Source of the DNA: Thermohalobaculum sediminis
GTDB lineage: Bacteria > Pseudomonadota > Alphaproteobacteria > Rhodobacterales > Rhodobacteraceae
Length of the DNA: 64,000 bases
Direction: 5' to 3'
NCBI RefSeq assembly: GCF_023487995.1
Contig: NZ_JAMFKN010000004.1
Coordinates: forward strand, 280,514-344,513
Shown piece after piece: positions 51,758 through 61,329 of this stretch (its first letter is position 1; every line of letters begins with the position of its first letter). The notes beneath the pieces were generated by a model. It saw only the letters and a program-made list of their open reading frames with translations. It searched no databases and was not told the DNA's origin. Both the position numbers and the translations under genes were made by a program.

Positions 51758-52780
51758 ATGCATCTGGCCCGGTTTCCGCGCATCTTCCTCGCCCATCTGC
51801 CGACGCCGCTCGAGCGACTCGACCGCCTGAGCCGCGAACTCGGCGGCCCCGAGATCTGGATCAAGCGGGACGACTGCACCGGCCTCTCGACCGGTGGCAA
51901 CAAGACCCGCAAGCTCGAGTTCCTGATGGCCGAGGCGGCGGCGATGAACGCCGACATGGTGATGACGCAGGGCGCGACCCAGTCGAATCATGCGCGCCAG
52001 ACCGCGGCCTTCGCCGCCAAGCTGGGCATGAAGTGCCACATCCTGCTCGAGGACCGCACCGGCTCGAAGGACCCGAACTACAACAACAACGGCAACGTCC
52101 TGCTCGACCACCTGCATGGTGCCACGACCGAGAAGCGCCCCGGCGGGCTCGACATGAACGCCGAGATGGAGGCGCTGGCCGACACGCTGCGCGCCGACGG
52201 CAGGAAGGTCTACACCATCCCTGGCGGCGGTTCGAACGCGACCGGCGCGCTGGGCTATGTCAACTGCGCCTTCGAGCTGGTGAGCCAAGCGAACGACCGC
52301 GGCCTCGTGATCGACCACCTGGTCACCGCGACCGGCAGCGCGGGCACGCAGGCGGGACTGATCGTCGGGCTCAAGGCGATCAACGCGGGGATTCCGCTTC
52401 TGGGCTTCGGCGTCCGCGCGCCGAAGGCCAAGCAGGAGGAGAATGTCTTCAACCTTGCGCTCAAGACCGCCGAGAAGTTGGGCTGCCCCGGCGTCGTGCA
52501 GCGTGCGGATGTGGTCGCCGACTGCGACTATGTGGGCGCCGGCTACGGCATCCCGCGCGCAGACACGCTCGAGGCGATCCGCATGTTCGCCGAGCTCGAG
52601 GGCGTCCTTCTCGACCCGGTGTATTCCGGCAAGGGTGCGGCGGGGCTGATCGACCACATCCGCAAAGGCCGCTTCAGGAAGGGCGAGCGCGTGGTGTTCC
52701 TGCACACCGGCGGCGCCGCGGCACTGTTCGGCTACGACGCGGCCTTCGCCGGCGACCGCGCGCAGCGCTCGGCGGCCTGA
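51758..52780 (+). CDS. cuyA: L-cysteate sulfo-lyase (CuyA-like, PLP-dependent)
   Basis: A 340-residue PLP enzyme of the ACC deaminase/D-cysteine desulfhydrase family. It begins [21 protein letters not shown]. The Schiff-base Lys is residue 49 in [11 protein letters not shown], the phosphate loop is in [10 protein letters not shown], and the C-terminus reads [14 protein letters not shown]. In Ruegeria pomeroyi the CuyA protein of this family cleaves L-cysteate to pyruvate, ammonium and sulfite. The HpsN-like neighbour supports that reading, but D-cysteine desulfhydrase activity remains possible. ATG 51758 gives the family N-terminus. Probably controlled by the divergent LysR protein. Confidence 0.8.
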   Translation: MHLARFPRIFLAHLPTPLERLDRLSRELGGPEIWIKRDDCTGLSTGGNKTRKLEFLMAEAAAMNADMVMTQGATQSNHARQTAAFAAKLGMKCHILLEDRTGSKDPNYNNNGNVLLDHLHGATTEKRPGGLDMNAEMEALADTLRADGRKVYTIPGGGSNATGALGYVNCAFELVSQANDRGLVIDHLVTATGSAGTQAGLIVGLKAINAGIPLLGFGVRAPKAKQEENVFNLALKTAEKLGCPGVVQRADVVADCDYVGAGYGIPRADTLEAIRMFAELEGVLLDPVYSGKGAAGLIDHIRKGRFRKGERVVFLHTGGAAALFGYDAAFAGDRAQRSAA

Positions 52781-52783
52781 GAC

Positions 52784-53041
52784 ATGGCGCGGCCCGGCGG
52801 CTTCACCCGGCAGTTGCCGATCCCCGAGGCGGGGATCGGCGCGGCCGGTCCCAAGGGCTGCACCTCGACGCACCGAAGCTGGCGCTACATTGCGACGCAG
52901 CGTCTGCCGCGGACCGACCGCATCCTGTCGGGCCTCTTCGACATGCGCCTGCCGCTGACCTTCAGCCTCGAGGATTGCGACCTGATCGCCGGCCACATCC
53001 TCGATGCCGTCGCAGGCCTCGACCTTCGGTGGCAGGCGTGA
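52784..53041 (+). pseudogene. Probable C-terminal fragment of a DegT/DnrJ-type aminotransferase
   Basis: An 85-residue frame starting three bases after cuyA. Its second half, RYIATQRLPRTDRILSGLFDMRLPLTFSLEDCDLIAGHILDAV, resembles the C-terminus of DegT/DnrJ/EryC1/StrS aminotransferases, with the LPRTD...L and EDCDxIA pattern. The rest of the enzyme is absent: there is no PLP-Lys region. The stop overlaps the racemase start by GTGA, so the fragment may still be translated and couple the genes. I read it as the stub of a deleted gene. A small genuine protein is the alternative. Confidence 0.45.
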
Positions 53042-53766
53042 GCCCGCGCCGCGTCGGCATCCTGGGCGGCATGGGGCCCGAGGCGACGGTGCTCTTGATG
53101 CAGAAGGTCATCGCGGCCGTGCCCGCGCGCGACGATGCCGATCATGTGCCACTGATCGTCGACCAGAACCCGCAGGTGCCCTCGCGCATCAAGCGGCTGA
53201 TCGAGGGGACGGGCGAGGACCCCGGGCCTGTGCTCGCCGCCATGGCGCGGCGGCTCGAGGCGACAGGGGCAGAGGCGCTGGCGATGCCCTGCAACACCGC
53301 GCACCACTATGCGCCCGCGATCCGCGCGGCCGTGGGGGTGCCCTTCATCGACATGGTGGCGCTGTCGGCCGGACGGGCGCGCGAGCTTGCGGGTCCGGGC
53401 GGTGTGGTCGGCATCCTCGCCTCGCCCGCGGTGCGGCGCATCGGGCTGTTCGACGCGGCCTTCGGCGCCCTTGGTCTGGCGCCGCGCTACGCCGCGGACG
53501 AGGACGCCATGCTCGCCGCCATCCGGCGCATCAAGGCCGAGGGCCCCGTGACCCCCGCCCGCGTGGCGCTGAAGGCCGCCTCGGCCGCGCTGCTGGCAGA
53601 AGGCGCGCAGGTGCAGATGATTGCCTGCACCGAGTTCTCGCTGATCCCCGAGGCCGTGGCGCGCGGGGCGACCGTCTTCGACACGCTCGATGTGCTGGTC
53701 GAGCGCATCGTCGGCTTCTCGCTCGGCGCGGACGAAGCTGCAGGGCGGCGGCGGGCGAGCCACTGA
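53038..53766 (+). CDS. Aspartate/glutamate racemase family protein
   Basis: A 242-residue racemase-fold protein. It begins RRVGILGGMGPEATVLLM. The first catalytic Cys lies in MPCNTAHHYAP, the second in QMIACTEFSLIPEA, and D-x-N type residues lie between (VDQNPQVPSR). GTG at 53038 starts the fold and overlaps the previous frame by GTGA. It could interconvert D/L-aspartate or act on a sulfonated analogue such as cysteate, given that it follows cuyA on the same strand. The analogue idea is inference. Confidence 0.85.
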   Translation: MSPRRVGILGGMGPEATVLLMQKVIAAVPARDDADHVPLIVDQNPQVPSRIKRLIEGTGEDPGPVLAAMARRLEATGAEALAMPCNTAHHYAPAIRAAVGVPFIDMVALSAGRARELAGPGGVVGILASPAVRRIGLFDAAFGALGLAPRYAADEDAMLAAIRRIKAEGPVTPARVALKAASAALLAEGAQVQMIACTEFSLIPEAVARGATVFDTLDVLVERIVGFSLGADEAAGRRRASH

Positions 53767-53843
53767 CCCGGGAGCACGGCGCGCAGTGCCGGACCCGACC
53801 GCAAGGGAGGGCGCGCAGAACCACGACCGGGAAACATCTTCCT

Positions 53844-54075
53844 ATGAGCGCCGCGATGCTGGTGCAGACCGCTGGCGTGGCGCCGGCCGACAAGACCGCC
53901 GAATGGGGCTTGCCTGCCTTCGGCGGCTGGGTCGTCAAGGAGGGGACGTCGGCGCCGGGAGCACCGATGCCGTCGCCGCCTTCGCCAGCGCGGTGGACGA
54001 CGCCGATGCCGCCGCCTTGATCGCGGACAGGGCCGAGGTGCAGGCCATCGCCAAGGCCATGGGGAGCCACGCCGC
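53844..54075 (+). pseudogene. Remnant of a sulfonate-type ABC substrate-binding protein
   Basis: From 53844 the frame reads [33 protein letters not shown], then breaks. The continuation appears in another frame as [38 protein letters not shown], up to about 54062. Word patterns resemble a TauA-like binding protein interior (an LPAFGG-type segment followed by the V-x-A-F-x-x-A-V-D-D-A helix). There is no signal peptide, and both ends are missing. With the ATPase remnant next to it this looks like a collapsed ABC importer operon. Family call is tentative. Confidence 0.45.
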
Positions 54076-54119
54076 ATCGGGTGCCCGGCATCCTCGGGGG
54101 CTTTAACCTTAACCTTCGC

Positions 54120-54636
54120 GCCGCCCCCCCGGCCGGCGCCGACCGCGCCGAGGTGTTCCGGAAAGCACGCGCTGCTGCCCTGGCTCGACGTAATCGAGAG
54201 CGTGGCCCTCGGCCTCAAGCTGCAGGGCATGGCCGATCGCGAGCAGGTCGCGATTGCCTCGAAGTTCCCGTCGCTGCTCGGCCCAGACCGTTTCGCGAAA
54301 TCGCCGGCCCACACGCTCTCGGGCGGCATGCAGCAGCGCGTCGGCATCGCCCGCGCGCTGACCTGCGCCCCCAGGATTCTGCTGATGGACGAGCCGCCGG
54401 GCGCACTCGATCCGCTCACGCGCGAGAAGGTGCGGGACCTGATCCTCGGGATCTGACACCGCAGGCGCAAGTCGGCGTTCTTGGTCACCCACAGCGTCGA
54501 GGAGGCGCTGTTCACGGGCACCAGGCTCAGCGACATTTCGCCCCGCCCGGGCGGCCAGGCGATCGTGCTCATCGTCGCGCAAACGATCTTTCTCGCGAGT
54601 TTCGTCCTTGCCGCCATTGCGCGGTTCGCGTTCTGA
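54120..54636 (+). pseudogene. Decayed ABC-importer ATPase (taurine/sulfonate class)
   Basis: One frame reads [37 protein letters not shown] and [24 protein letters not shown]-loop region, signature and Walker B of a TauB/SsuB-like ATPase. A TGA at 54454 interrupts, and the same frame continues with FLVTHSVEEALFTGTRLSDISPRPG, including the switch His, to 54636. The P-loop is ruined (CSGKHALL) and the N-terminus missing. The tail after SPRPGG (AIVLIVAQTIFLASFVLA) is hydrophobic and could be a fused permease scrap. The gene is dead but was evidently an ABC ATPase. Confidence 0.75.
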
Positions 54637-54855
54637 CACGCGCAAAGACCGGCACGCGCGCGGGGGCTCGGCAAAACCGGAAACCCCGCGCGGCCGCCCG
54701 GTCGGGGCGCAGGGACGCACCGTCCGCGGATCGCCAGCGCGCCGCGCCGCCCTGCGAGAGCGTAGCCGAGCCGGCGTCGATTTCGCGGTAGACGGGTTGA
54801 TCTCTCTGCGGCAATATTCAACCGTGGCGTGTGTGCAGGATGCGAGGTCCCCGCG

Positions 54856-56070
54856 ATGAGTCTTTCCAGTCATCCCATGGACCGCCGGGTCGAGCCCGTG
54901 CTGCGCCTCCCCGATCCGACCATGGCGGACACGCCCGAGCCGGCTCATCGTGCCGGACTCCTGGCAGGTGCGCCGTGGCCCAGACCCTGTGTGGTCGCGG
55001 CGCCGGATCTCGAGCCCTCGCGTCGGCATTCGATCCGCCGGGGCTTGATCGCGGCGGGAACCTTTCTGGTCGCCGCCGTGGTGCCCGTGGGCGTGTTCGT
55101 CTCGCCAGCCGTGCAGGGCCAGACCGCGCCGCCCGCGACGCCACCCGGTTCGGCGGTGGCCGAAGCCCCGGCCGATGGGGGCGGCGCGATGCCGCTCGAG
55201 GCCGCGCGCGGCGACTACCGCTGGCGCTACGAGGCGACGCGGTTCCGGTGGAACATCGACCGACATCTCGATCCGGCTCCGGCCGAGGGCCGATGGGTCC
55301 GTGTCCCGATCGCGTCCGAGCGCGGCTCGGTCCCGCCGCCCCAGCCCGCCCTGCCGCCGGCAGCGGACGGCCCGGTCGTGGCGGCGGCCCCCCTCTCGCT
55401 GCCCGACGAGATAGGCAAGGCCGCGCCCGCCTCGATGATCGACGCGCCAATCGCGCGGCCACCCGAATTGCCGCGCGTGGCCGCGCTCGCGCCAGCGGGT
55501 CAAGGCGCGGCGCGCGATGCCGCCGCCCCGCCGCCGCGCGCCGAGGCGCCCGCGGGCCAGCCCGAGGAAGTGGCGGCGCCCTCGCCAGCAACCCCCGCGC
55601 CCACAGGGCCCGCGGTCGCGGCGCTCTCACCCGAGGCCGCCGAGGTGGCGGCGCCCGAGGCAACCGCCGAGCCCACCCCTGCGGCGGGTGGTCCGGCAAC
55701 TGAAGCCGCGCCCGTGGCCGTGCCCGCGGCCGGCGACCCCGCGCAGGGCGAGGGCGCCGAGCGCGTGGGCGCACTGACGCCCGCGCCAGCCACCCCGTCG
55801 CTGAGCGCCTCCCCCTGGCCGCCGGAGCGGCCCGCCTTTGCCGAGCCGATGATCCAGGTCGGGCTGTTCGGCGTGCCCGCGAATGCCGCGCGGATGCTCG
55901 CGCGCCTCGATGCCGGCGGCTTCGCCGCGCGCGGCATCCCGGTGACGATGGGCGGGCGCGACTTCACCCGCGTCGTGGCCGGCCCCTTCGCGGATCCGGC
56001 GGAGTTCGACCGCGCGATGGCGCTGATCCGGGAATCGGGCATCGACGACGCCTATGCCGTCTATCGCTGA
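54856..56070 (+). CDS. SPOR-domain envelope protein
   Basis: A 404-residue protein. A short cytoplasmic N-terminus is followed by one membrane helix (LIAAGTFLVAAVVPVGVFV, about residues 55-75) and a long Pro/Ala-rich periplasmic linker (about 80-325). A C-terminal SPOR domain follows (MIQVGLFGVPANAARMLARLD, then RVVAGPFADPAEFDRAMALI). SPOR domains bind denuded septal peptidoglycan, so a role in division or cell-wall turnover is likely. ATG 54856 has GAGG eight bases before it. It lies upstream of a lytic transglycosylase, a plausible functional neighbour. Confidence 0.82.
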   Translation: MSLSSHPMDRRVEPVLRLPDPTMADTPEPAHRAGLLAGAPWPRPCVVAAPDLEPSRRHSIRRGLIAAGTFLVAAVVPVGVFVSPAVQGQTAPPATPPGSAVAEAPADGGGAMPLEAARGDYRWRYEATRFRWNIDRHLDPAPAEGRWVRVPIASERGSVPPPQPALPPAADGPVVAAAPLSLPDEIGKAAPASMIDAPIARPPELPRVAALAPAGQGAARDAAAPPPRAEAPAGQPEEVAAPSPATPAPTGPAVAALSPEAAEVAAPEATAEPTPAAGGPATEAAPVAVPAAGDPAQGEGAERVGALTPAPATPSLSASPWPPERPAFAEPMIQVGLFGVPANAARMLARLDAGGFAARGIPVTMGGRDFTRVVAGPFADPAEFDRAMALIRESGIDDAYAVYR

Positions 56071-56200
56071 TCCGAGTTCATGTCGCAGACAATCCGGTGT
56101 CGCGCGACGTCGCTCTTGCTGCTATCGTTGTCGTCGTGGACGCGGGTCGTTCCGCCGGTAGGGGTGCCGGCAGGCCCGTGGGTCGAAGGGAGCGAGAGCG

Positions 56201-56428
56201 ATGGATGCGGGTCTGCTGGGACTCCTTGTACGCGGATATCTTCCAGCCATGTTGGCGGGCGTGCTGACAGGAATGTCATGGCATTGGCTGGCCGGGCTTC
56301 TCGTATTCTGGCTTGGTGGTGCCGCCGCCGTGCTGGCGATCGCGGCATTCGAAAGGCCGCGAGCAATCGCGCGGTCCGGCCGCGATGCGTTCCCCGCGGG
56401 CGCGGAGGACGGCGAGCGCGTCACCTGA
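56201..56428 (+). CDS. Small membrane protein of unknown function
   Basis: A 75-residue protein with two predicted helices: LLGLLVRGYLPAMLAGVLTGM and WLAGLLVFWLGGAAAVLAIAAF. A charged cytoplasmic tail (ERPRAIARSGRDAF) follows. A GAAGGGAGCGAGAG ribosome-site region precedes the ATG at 56201. No family recognised. It sits between the SPOR gene and the sulfotransferase on the same strand. Confidence 0.5.
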   Translation: MDAGLLGLLVRGYLPAMLAGVLTGMSWHWLAGLLVFWLGGAAAVLAIAAFERPRAIARSGRDAFPAGAEDGERVT

Positions 56429-56546
56429 CCCCACCATCCGCATGGCGCCTCGCACGATTGCACAGCCGGATGGCCCCGCGTCCTGCGCTCGATGAGCCAT
56501 GCGAGATGCTGATGGGCGGCAACCTGGCGACCGGGAAGTGAGACTC

Positions 56547-57467
56547 ATGCAGGCGGGTGGGTGTTCGTGCATTTTCATCCTCTCGACGAAGTCGGCAGGG
56601 TCGAGCGTGTTGCAGGAGACGATCGCGAGCCGCACAGCGCTCCGGCCCGTTGCGCGGACACGCCATTTCGAGAACGAGACGCTTTACTGGACCAAGGCCG
56701 CGTCTGTTCTAGGCCTGCCACAAATTCAGCTGCCGATGAGCGAAGTGCCGATCCCGGCAGCGCGGGCGGCGCGTGAACTCGTGGCCTTCCTCTCCGAGAA
56801 CGGAGTGGCGCCTCCCGGTTCGGCGCTGACGGAACGGTCGATCATTGACGGGTTCCGCGATCTCTGTGCGGCACAGGGCGGCCTGATGCTCGAGAAGTCG
56901 CCTCACCACCTCTATCAGATCGAGGCGATCCGGCTCATGGAGCGGTTCGCCGATGCTCATCCGGCACTCGGGGTTCGGTTTCTTGGCCTCGCGCGCAACC
57001 CGCTCGACACGTTTTATTCGTCGTGGCGCCGGTTTGGCGTCCCGCCTGATCAGGAAGAGCGCGTCTGGGCCATCGCCTACCGGAATCTGCGGGACCTCGC
57101 GGCGCGCCGGCCCGATCAGGTGCGCATCCTGCGCTACGAGGACGTCGTGAGCGGGACGCTGGACGTCGCCACCTTGCTACGCGAGATCGGGATCGACATC
57201 GAGGATGATCGAACGGCGCCGGCATTGCACGCCCGCTCGGTCTCGAAATGGCGTGGAGATGCGCATTTCGGTCATGTCCTGTCGCCCGAAACGGCCGAGC
57301 TTGCGCGTGCCTTCGGCTACACGACTCAGGAACTCGAGGGCAGGGCGAGGCCATGGGGGTTCCGCGACGAGGCGCGGCATCTCGCGTTCCGGGCTTATGG
57401 ATGTCTGCCCGAGGCCATGCGGCAGTCACTGAGCCGTGCACGCCGTGCGATGCTGCGCCGGGCCTGA
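56547..57467 (+). CDS. Sulfotransferase family protein
   Basis: A 306-residue protein with the PAPS-dependent sulfotransferase signatures. The 5'-phosphosulfate loop is near the start (FILSTKSAGSSVLQE) and the 3'-phosphate motif reads LARNPLDTFYSSWRRFG. Further on, RILRYEDVVSGTLDVATLLREIG is the conserved RYEDL-like region. It should move sulfate from PAPS to a carbohydrate or other acceptor. Position just upstream of galU, a WcaJ-like transferase and an ABC exporter suggests sulfation of an exported polysaccharide; this is inferred. ATG 56547 was chosen because GGGAAG precedes it and it directly starts the fold. Confidence 0.8.
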   Translation: MQAGGCSCIFILSTKSAGSSVLQETIASRTALRPVARTRHFENETLYWTKAASVLGLPQIQLPMSEVPIPAARAARELVAFLSENGVAPPGSALTERSIIDGFRDLCAAQGGLMLEKSPHHLYQIEAIRLMERFADAHPALGVRFLGLARNPLDTFYSSWRRFGVPPDQEERVWAIAYRNLRDLAARRPDQVRILRYEDVVSGTLDVATLLREIGIDIEDDRTAPALHARSVSKWRGDAHFGHVLSPETAELARAFGYTTQELEGRARPWGFRDEARHLAFRAYGCLPEAMRQSLSRARRAMLRRA

Positions 57468-57711
57468 CCGGCAATTTCCGCCGCGCGCTGCAAGCGCCAT
57501 CTGCCGCACACGGCATAGCGACACCGCGCGGGTATAGGGTCTGAAGCGCCCTCGCGGTCGGAGCGATTCCCGGCCTTGCCTCTGTGACGGGGCGCGATCG
57601 TCGGACGCGTGAGGTCTTTTGGGGCGGAACTGCGCCATTCCGAGACAGATACACCGCATTCTCTGTGCCGCGCCACCAAGCGGCATCGGCGCGATTGCAT
57701 TCGAGGAGAAA

Positions 57712-58491
57712 ATGAATAAGGCTATACACGTTAAGCGTGTGCGGCCCGAGGCTGTCGAGGAAGTCGTGATGATCCGCGTCGTTGTCGATAAGTTGTTGTT
57801 TTCCCCACATCATCACCGTCCAAGCCCCCGTTTGCTCGGCATGTTTTCCGCTGCCGTTCTGTTCGCGCTGGGTGCCGGGGGCGGCCAGGCGTACGCGTTC
57901 TCCTGGTTCTGGGAAAAGGTTCCCGCCGGCATGAACGACGGGTCGAGATTCCGTGCCCTCGAGGTCGTCAGTGCGGCCTATTCGGGAACGAGCGATCGCG
58001 AGCGCTCCACGGTACGCGTGCGAAGCGTGCTTGAGCGCTGGCAGCCCGAGATCGAGGTGGCAGCGCGGAACGCACGCATCTCGGAGGCGCTCATCGCCGC
58101 GGTCATCGTCGTCGAGTCGGGTGGGAACCCGCGGGCGGTCAGTCCGGCAGGAGCAATGGGGCTGGGACAGCTGATGCCTGGCACGGCACGTCGCTACGGT
58201 GTGCGCGACCCATTCGACCCCCAGGCCAATCTCGTGGGCTCGGCAATGTATCTCTCGGACCTCGTGGAAATGTTCCGCAACGACATTGTCCTGGCGCTCG
58301 CCGCCTATAATGCCGGTGAAAATGCCGTCCTGCGGCACGCGGGCGTCCCGCCTTACGAGGAGACCCGCGCCTATGTGCCGAAGGTGTTGTCTGCCTTCAA
58401 CATTGCTGGAAACTTTTGCGAAACGCCGCCACGGACGGCGCGGCGGCAGTGCCAGTTGCCGCAACGCTTCTCCGAACTGGCGAGAAACTGA
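57712..58491 (+). CDS. Lytic transglycosylase (SLT-type)
   Basis: A 259-residue protein. A membrane or signal segment (LLGMFSAAVLFALGAGGGQAYA, about 42-63) is followed by an SLT domain. It has the catalytic Glu135 in VVESGGNPRAVS, then MGLGQLMPGTARRYG and ALAAYNAGENAV. It cleaves peptidoglycan to make room for envelope structures. The N-terminus before the hydrophobic segment is unusually long, so a later start is possible; ATG 57712 has a GAGGAG site. The gene lies in the exopolysaccharide region and may open the wall for export machinery (inferred). Confidence 0.87.
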   Translation: MNKAIHVKRVRPEAVEEVVMIRVVVDKLLFSPHHHRPSPRLLGMFSAAVLFALGAGGGQAYAFSWFWEKVPAGMNDGSRFRALEVVSAAYSGTSDRERSTVRVRSVLERWQPEIEVAARNARISEALIAAVIVVESGGNPRAVSPAGAMGLGQLMPGTARRYGVRDPFDPQANLVGSAMYLSDLVEMFRNDIVLALAAYNAGENAVLRHAGVPPYEETRAYVPKVLSAFNIAGNFCETPPRTARRQCQLPQRFSELARN

Positions 58492-58585
58492 ATAAAAATC
58501 AGTCATTTTGAGCGCGCCGGGACAGTAACGAGAAACTTCGAGTGTGCCGTTTGTGCGTTTCTTTATGCGTGTAGGAGGGTAGGAG

Positions 58586-59506
58586 ATGGTCTGTCGAGTA
58601 AAGTCGGCTATTTTTCCAGTCGCAGGTTTGGGAACGAGATTTCTGCCGGTCACAAAGTCGATCCCGAAGGAGATGATCTCGCTGGTCGACAGGCCGTTGA
58701 TCCAGCATGCGGTCGAGGAAGCCCTCGCGGCTGGAATCGAGCGGATCGTATTCGTGACGGCGCCCGGCAAGGTGACACTGGAGGCGCACTTCCAAGCGTC
58801 ACCCGAACTCGAGAACACCCTCGCGGCAAGGGGGAACGGTGCGGCGCTGGAGGTCCTCCGTGCCACGACGCTGCCGCGCGGTGCCGTCGCTTGCGTCAGC
58901 CAGCCCCGACCTCTGGGTTTGGGCCACGCGGTGCTCTGTGCGCGGGAACTGGCGGGTGACGGTCCCGTCGCCGTCCTGCTGCCCGACGATGTGATCGAGG
59001 CCGCGACGCCCTGCATCGGACAGATGGTCGAGGCGCATGCCGAGTGCGGCGGAACCGTTCTGGCGACGATGCGCCTGCCGCGGACCCAGATCTCGTCTTA
59101 TGGCGTGATCGACCCGTCCGACACGCCTGCGGGCGCCGAGGATGGGCGCCTCGTCGCTGTTCGTGGTCTGGTCGAGAAGCCTGCGGCCCAGGATGCCCCA
59201 TCGGACCTCGCGGTCATCGGACGCTACATCCTCGCGCCGTCCATCTTCGGTCACCTCGCGCGACAGCGGCCCGGCGCCGGGGGAGAGATCCAGCTCACCG
59301 ATGCAATCGCGTCGGCTGCGGCAGGTGGGGAGCCGGTGTTCGGCTTCTGCTTCGAGGGACGCCGCTTCGACTGCGGCTCGCGGGTCGGGTTCGTCGAGGC
59401 GACGGTCGCGTTCGCAATGCAACGGCCCGAGATGCGCGACCGCCTGGGCACCTTCCTGCGGCACGAGATGGCACGGCTGGAAACAACGGTGCTTGCGGCC
59501 GAGTGA
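58586..59506 (+). CDS. galU: UTP-glucose-1-phosphate uridylyltransferase
   Basis: A 306-residue nucleotidyltransferase. It starts VKSAIFPVAGLGTRFLPVTKSIPKEM, the G-x-G-T-R-x-L-P-x-T-K nucleotide loop of GalU. RPLIQHAVEEALAAGIERIVFVTAPGK follows, then QPRPLGLGHAVLCA and GEIQLTDAIA. It makes UDP-glucose, precursor of exopolysaccharide and lipopolysaccharide. An AGGAGGG site lies just before the ATG at 58586. Same strand as the glycosyltransferase and exporter that follow. Confidence 0.93.
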   Translation: MVCRVKSAIFPVAGLGTRFLPVTKSIPKEMISLVDRPLIQHAVEEALAAGIERIVFVTAPGKVTLEAHFQASPELENTLAARGNGAALEVLRATTLPRGAVACVSQPRPLGLGHAVLCARELAGDGPVAVLLPDDVIEAATPCIGQMVEAHAECGGTVLATMRLPRTQISSYGVIDPSDTPAGAEDGRLVAVRGLVEKPAAQDAPSDLAVIGRYILAPSIFGHLARQRPGAGGEIQLTDAIASAAAGGEPVFGFCFEGRRFDCGSRVGFVEATVAFAMQRPEMRDRLGTFLRHEMARLETTVLAAE

Positions 59507-59569
59507 GCCGCCGCCGCCGCGGACAGGTACGCGTCTTGCGGCGCGCAGATCGAGACCAGAGGTATCTTG

Positions 59570-61102
59570 ATGTCGAGTTCGGACGTTCAGTACGAAAAGT
59601 CGCTTCGTCCCGCGGCTGCGGCGCGCGGCTCCGGGACGCACTCCGAAGCGCCCCTTGCCGACATTGTCGCGATGCGGCGCGCCGTGGTCTCGTCGATGAT
59701 CCTTGCCGATGTTGCCGCGATCATCGTTGCCTTCCTGCTCGCCGTCGTCCTGGCCGATACGGCCCGCTTCACGCTGATCGGTGAAGGTTTTGACGCCACG
59801 GAGTTCCTCGTGTCGCGTGCAAGCCATCTCGCGACGCTCGCTCTTCTGCTCATTGGCGTCTTTGCTTTTGGCGGCCTCTATGGCCGGGGCGGGTGGGAAC
59901 TCGAGGAGGTTCGCCGGATCGTGATGGCGGTGGCGCTGGTCGCCCTGCTGGATGCTAGTCTGCAGTACATCCAGAAGGACCATACGTCGCGCCTGTGGTT
60001 TGTCTCCGCGTGGCCCTTAGCGGCGGTCACGATCATCGGCTTCCGCATGGCGCTGCGGTCACTCCGGTCGGTTGACCGCGCAATGACCTCGAATGTTCTG
60101 CTGATCGGACGGGGCCTTTCGACGCCCGACTTCATCAGTGACGCCCGCGAGAGCCGCTCGGGCGGCGTAAGGGTGCTCGATGCCGTGTCGGTCGCCGCCC
60201 TTGCCGGCCTTGGGCCCGCGGAAATCCGCTCCCGTATCGAGGGGGTTGCCGCCAATCACGGGCTCCATCCGACACGCGTCGAGCTCGTTCTCGCACCGGA
60301 CATCGCCGAGGGCGCGCTCGCACAGTGCCTGGTTGATACGCTGAACGTCATGGGTCTGCCCTTCTCGGTGGTTCTGAACTACCATGGGATCGCGCGGCGT
60401 GGGCTGCGCACGCACCGCGTCATAGGAGCGGATATCGTCCTCGCCGAAGTCGCATCGACCGAAGGGCACCCTGCCGAGCAAGCGCTCAAGCGCCTGATCG
60501 ACGTGGTTGCTTCGCTCCTGCTCCTCGTGCTTCTCGCGCCGCTGATGCTCGCGATCGCAGCGCTGCTCAAGCGCGAGGGCGGGCCAGTGCTGTTCAGCCA
60601 GCTGCGTGTCGGCTATCGGGGCCGGCGCTTCAACTGTCTCAAGTTCCGCACGATGCTTCCGGACGCCGAGGCGCGGCTCGCGCTTGTGCTTGCGACAGAT
60701 CCCGCTGCCCAGCGCGAATGGGCCGAGTTTCAAAAGCTCGCGAACGACCCGCGGATCACCAGGATCGGGCAACTGCTCAGGAGGACGTCGCTGGACGAGT
60801 TGCCTCAGCTCATCAACGTGCTCAGGGGCGAGATGAGCCTCGTCGGTCCGCGTCCGATCGTGGCGCCCGAGGTCCCCGGCTATGATGCCGACCACGCGTA
60901 TTTCCAGAGCGCGGACGGTGCCTATTACTGCAGCTTCAAGCCGGGCATCACGGGGCTTTGGCAGGTCTCTGGCCGCGCGAGCACAAGTCATGACGAGCGC
61001 ATACGACTTGACGCCTGGTATGCGCGGAACTGGTCGGTCTGGCTCGACGTCGTGATCCTTCTGAAGACTTTCAGAGCGGTCATCGCAAGGACGGGGGCGT
61101 GA
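59570..61102 (+). CDS. Undecaprenyl-phosphate sugar-1-phosphate transferase (WcaJ/ExoY-like)
   Basis: A 510-residue polyprenyl glycosylphosphotransferase. Four to five N-terminal helices with a CoA-binding-like domain (about 20-300) are followed by the catalytic C-terminal domain. This has a re-entrant helix (VVASLLLLVLLAPLMLAIAALL), FSQLRVGYRGRRFNCLKFRTM, RTSLDELPQLINVLRGEMSLVGPRP and KPGITGLWQVSGR. It starts exopolysaccharide repeat units by placing a hexose-1-phosphate on undecaprenyl phosphate. ATG 59570 was chosen over an adjacent TTG. The galU product upstream would supply UDP-glucose. Confidence 0.92.
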   Translation: MSSSDVQYEKSLRPAAAARGSGTHSEAPLADIVAMRRAVVSSMILADVAAIIVAFLLAVVLADTARFTLIGEGFDATEFLVSRASHLATLALLLIGVFAFGGLYGRGGWELEEVRRIVMAVALVALLDASLQYIQKDHTSRLWFVSAWPLAAVTIIGFRMALRSLRSVDRAMTSNVLLIGRGLSTPDFISDARESRSGGVRVLDAVSVAALAGLGPAEIRSRIEGVAANHGLHPTRVELVLAPDIAEGALAQCLVDTLNVMGLPFSVVLNYHGIARRGLRTHRVIGADIVLAEVASTEGHPAEQALKRLIDVVASLLLLVLLAPLMLAIAALLKREGGPVLFSQLRVGYRGRRFNCLKFRTMLPDAEARLALVLATDPAAQREWAEFQKLANDPRITRIGQLLRRTSLDELPQLINVLRGEMSLVGPRPIVAPEVPGYDADHAYFQSADGAYYCSFKPGITGLWQVSGRASTSHDERIRLDAWYARNWSVWLDVVILLKTFRAVIARTGA

Positions 61103-61329
61103 GTGTTTTGTATCTCGCAACGACCAGCCGGTCTGACCTGCCGGGCAGCTTTTGCGTTGAGCCCATCATCTGATGGGGCTCTCCGCGCTCATGCGGATGG
61201 TGCCCGGTCAGGGTTCGTGTGGTGCCGTCGATGGCTTTTTTCGCATGGTGTCGACCGCGTAAACGCCATCGGAAGCGAGCCCGTCTTTTATGGTGTGTTT
61301 CAGCGATGCGTGAATGATTGGAGAGAAGT

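Noticed and set aside
61103..61329. A 76-codon frame between the glycosylphosphotransferase and ABC exporter genes
   Set aside because: No ribosome site, Arg/Ser-rich random-like composition, no domain.
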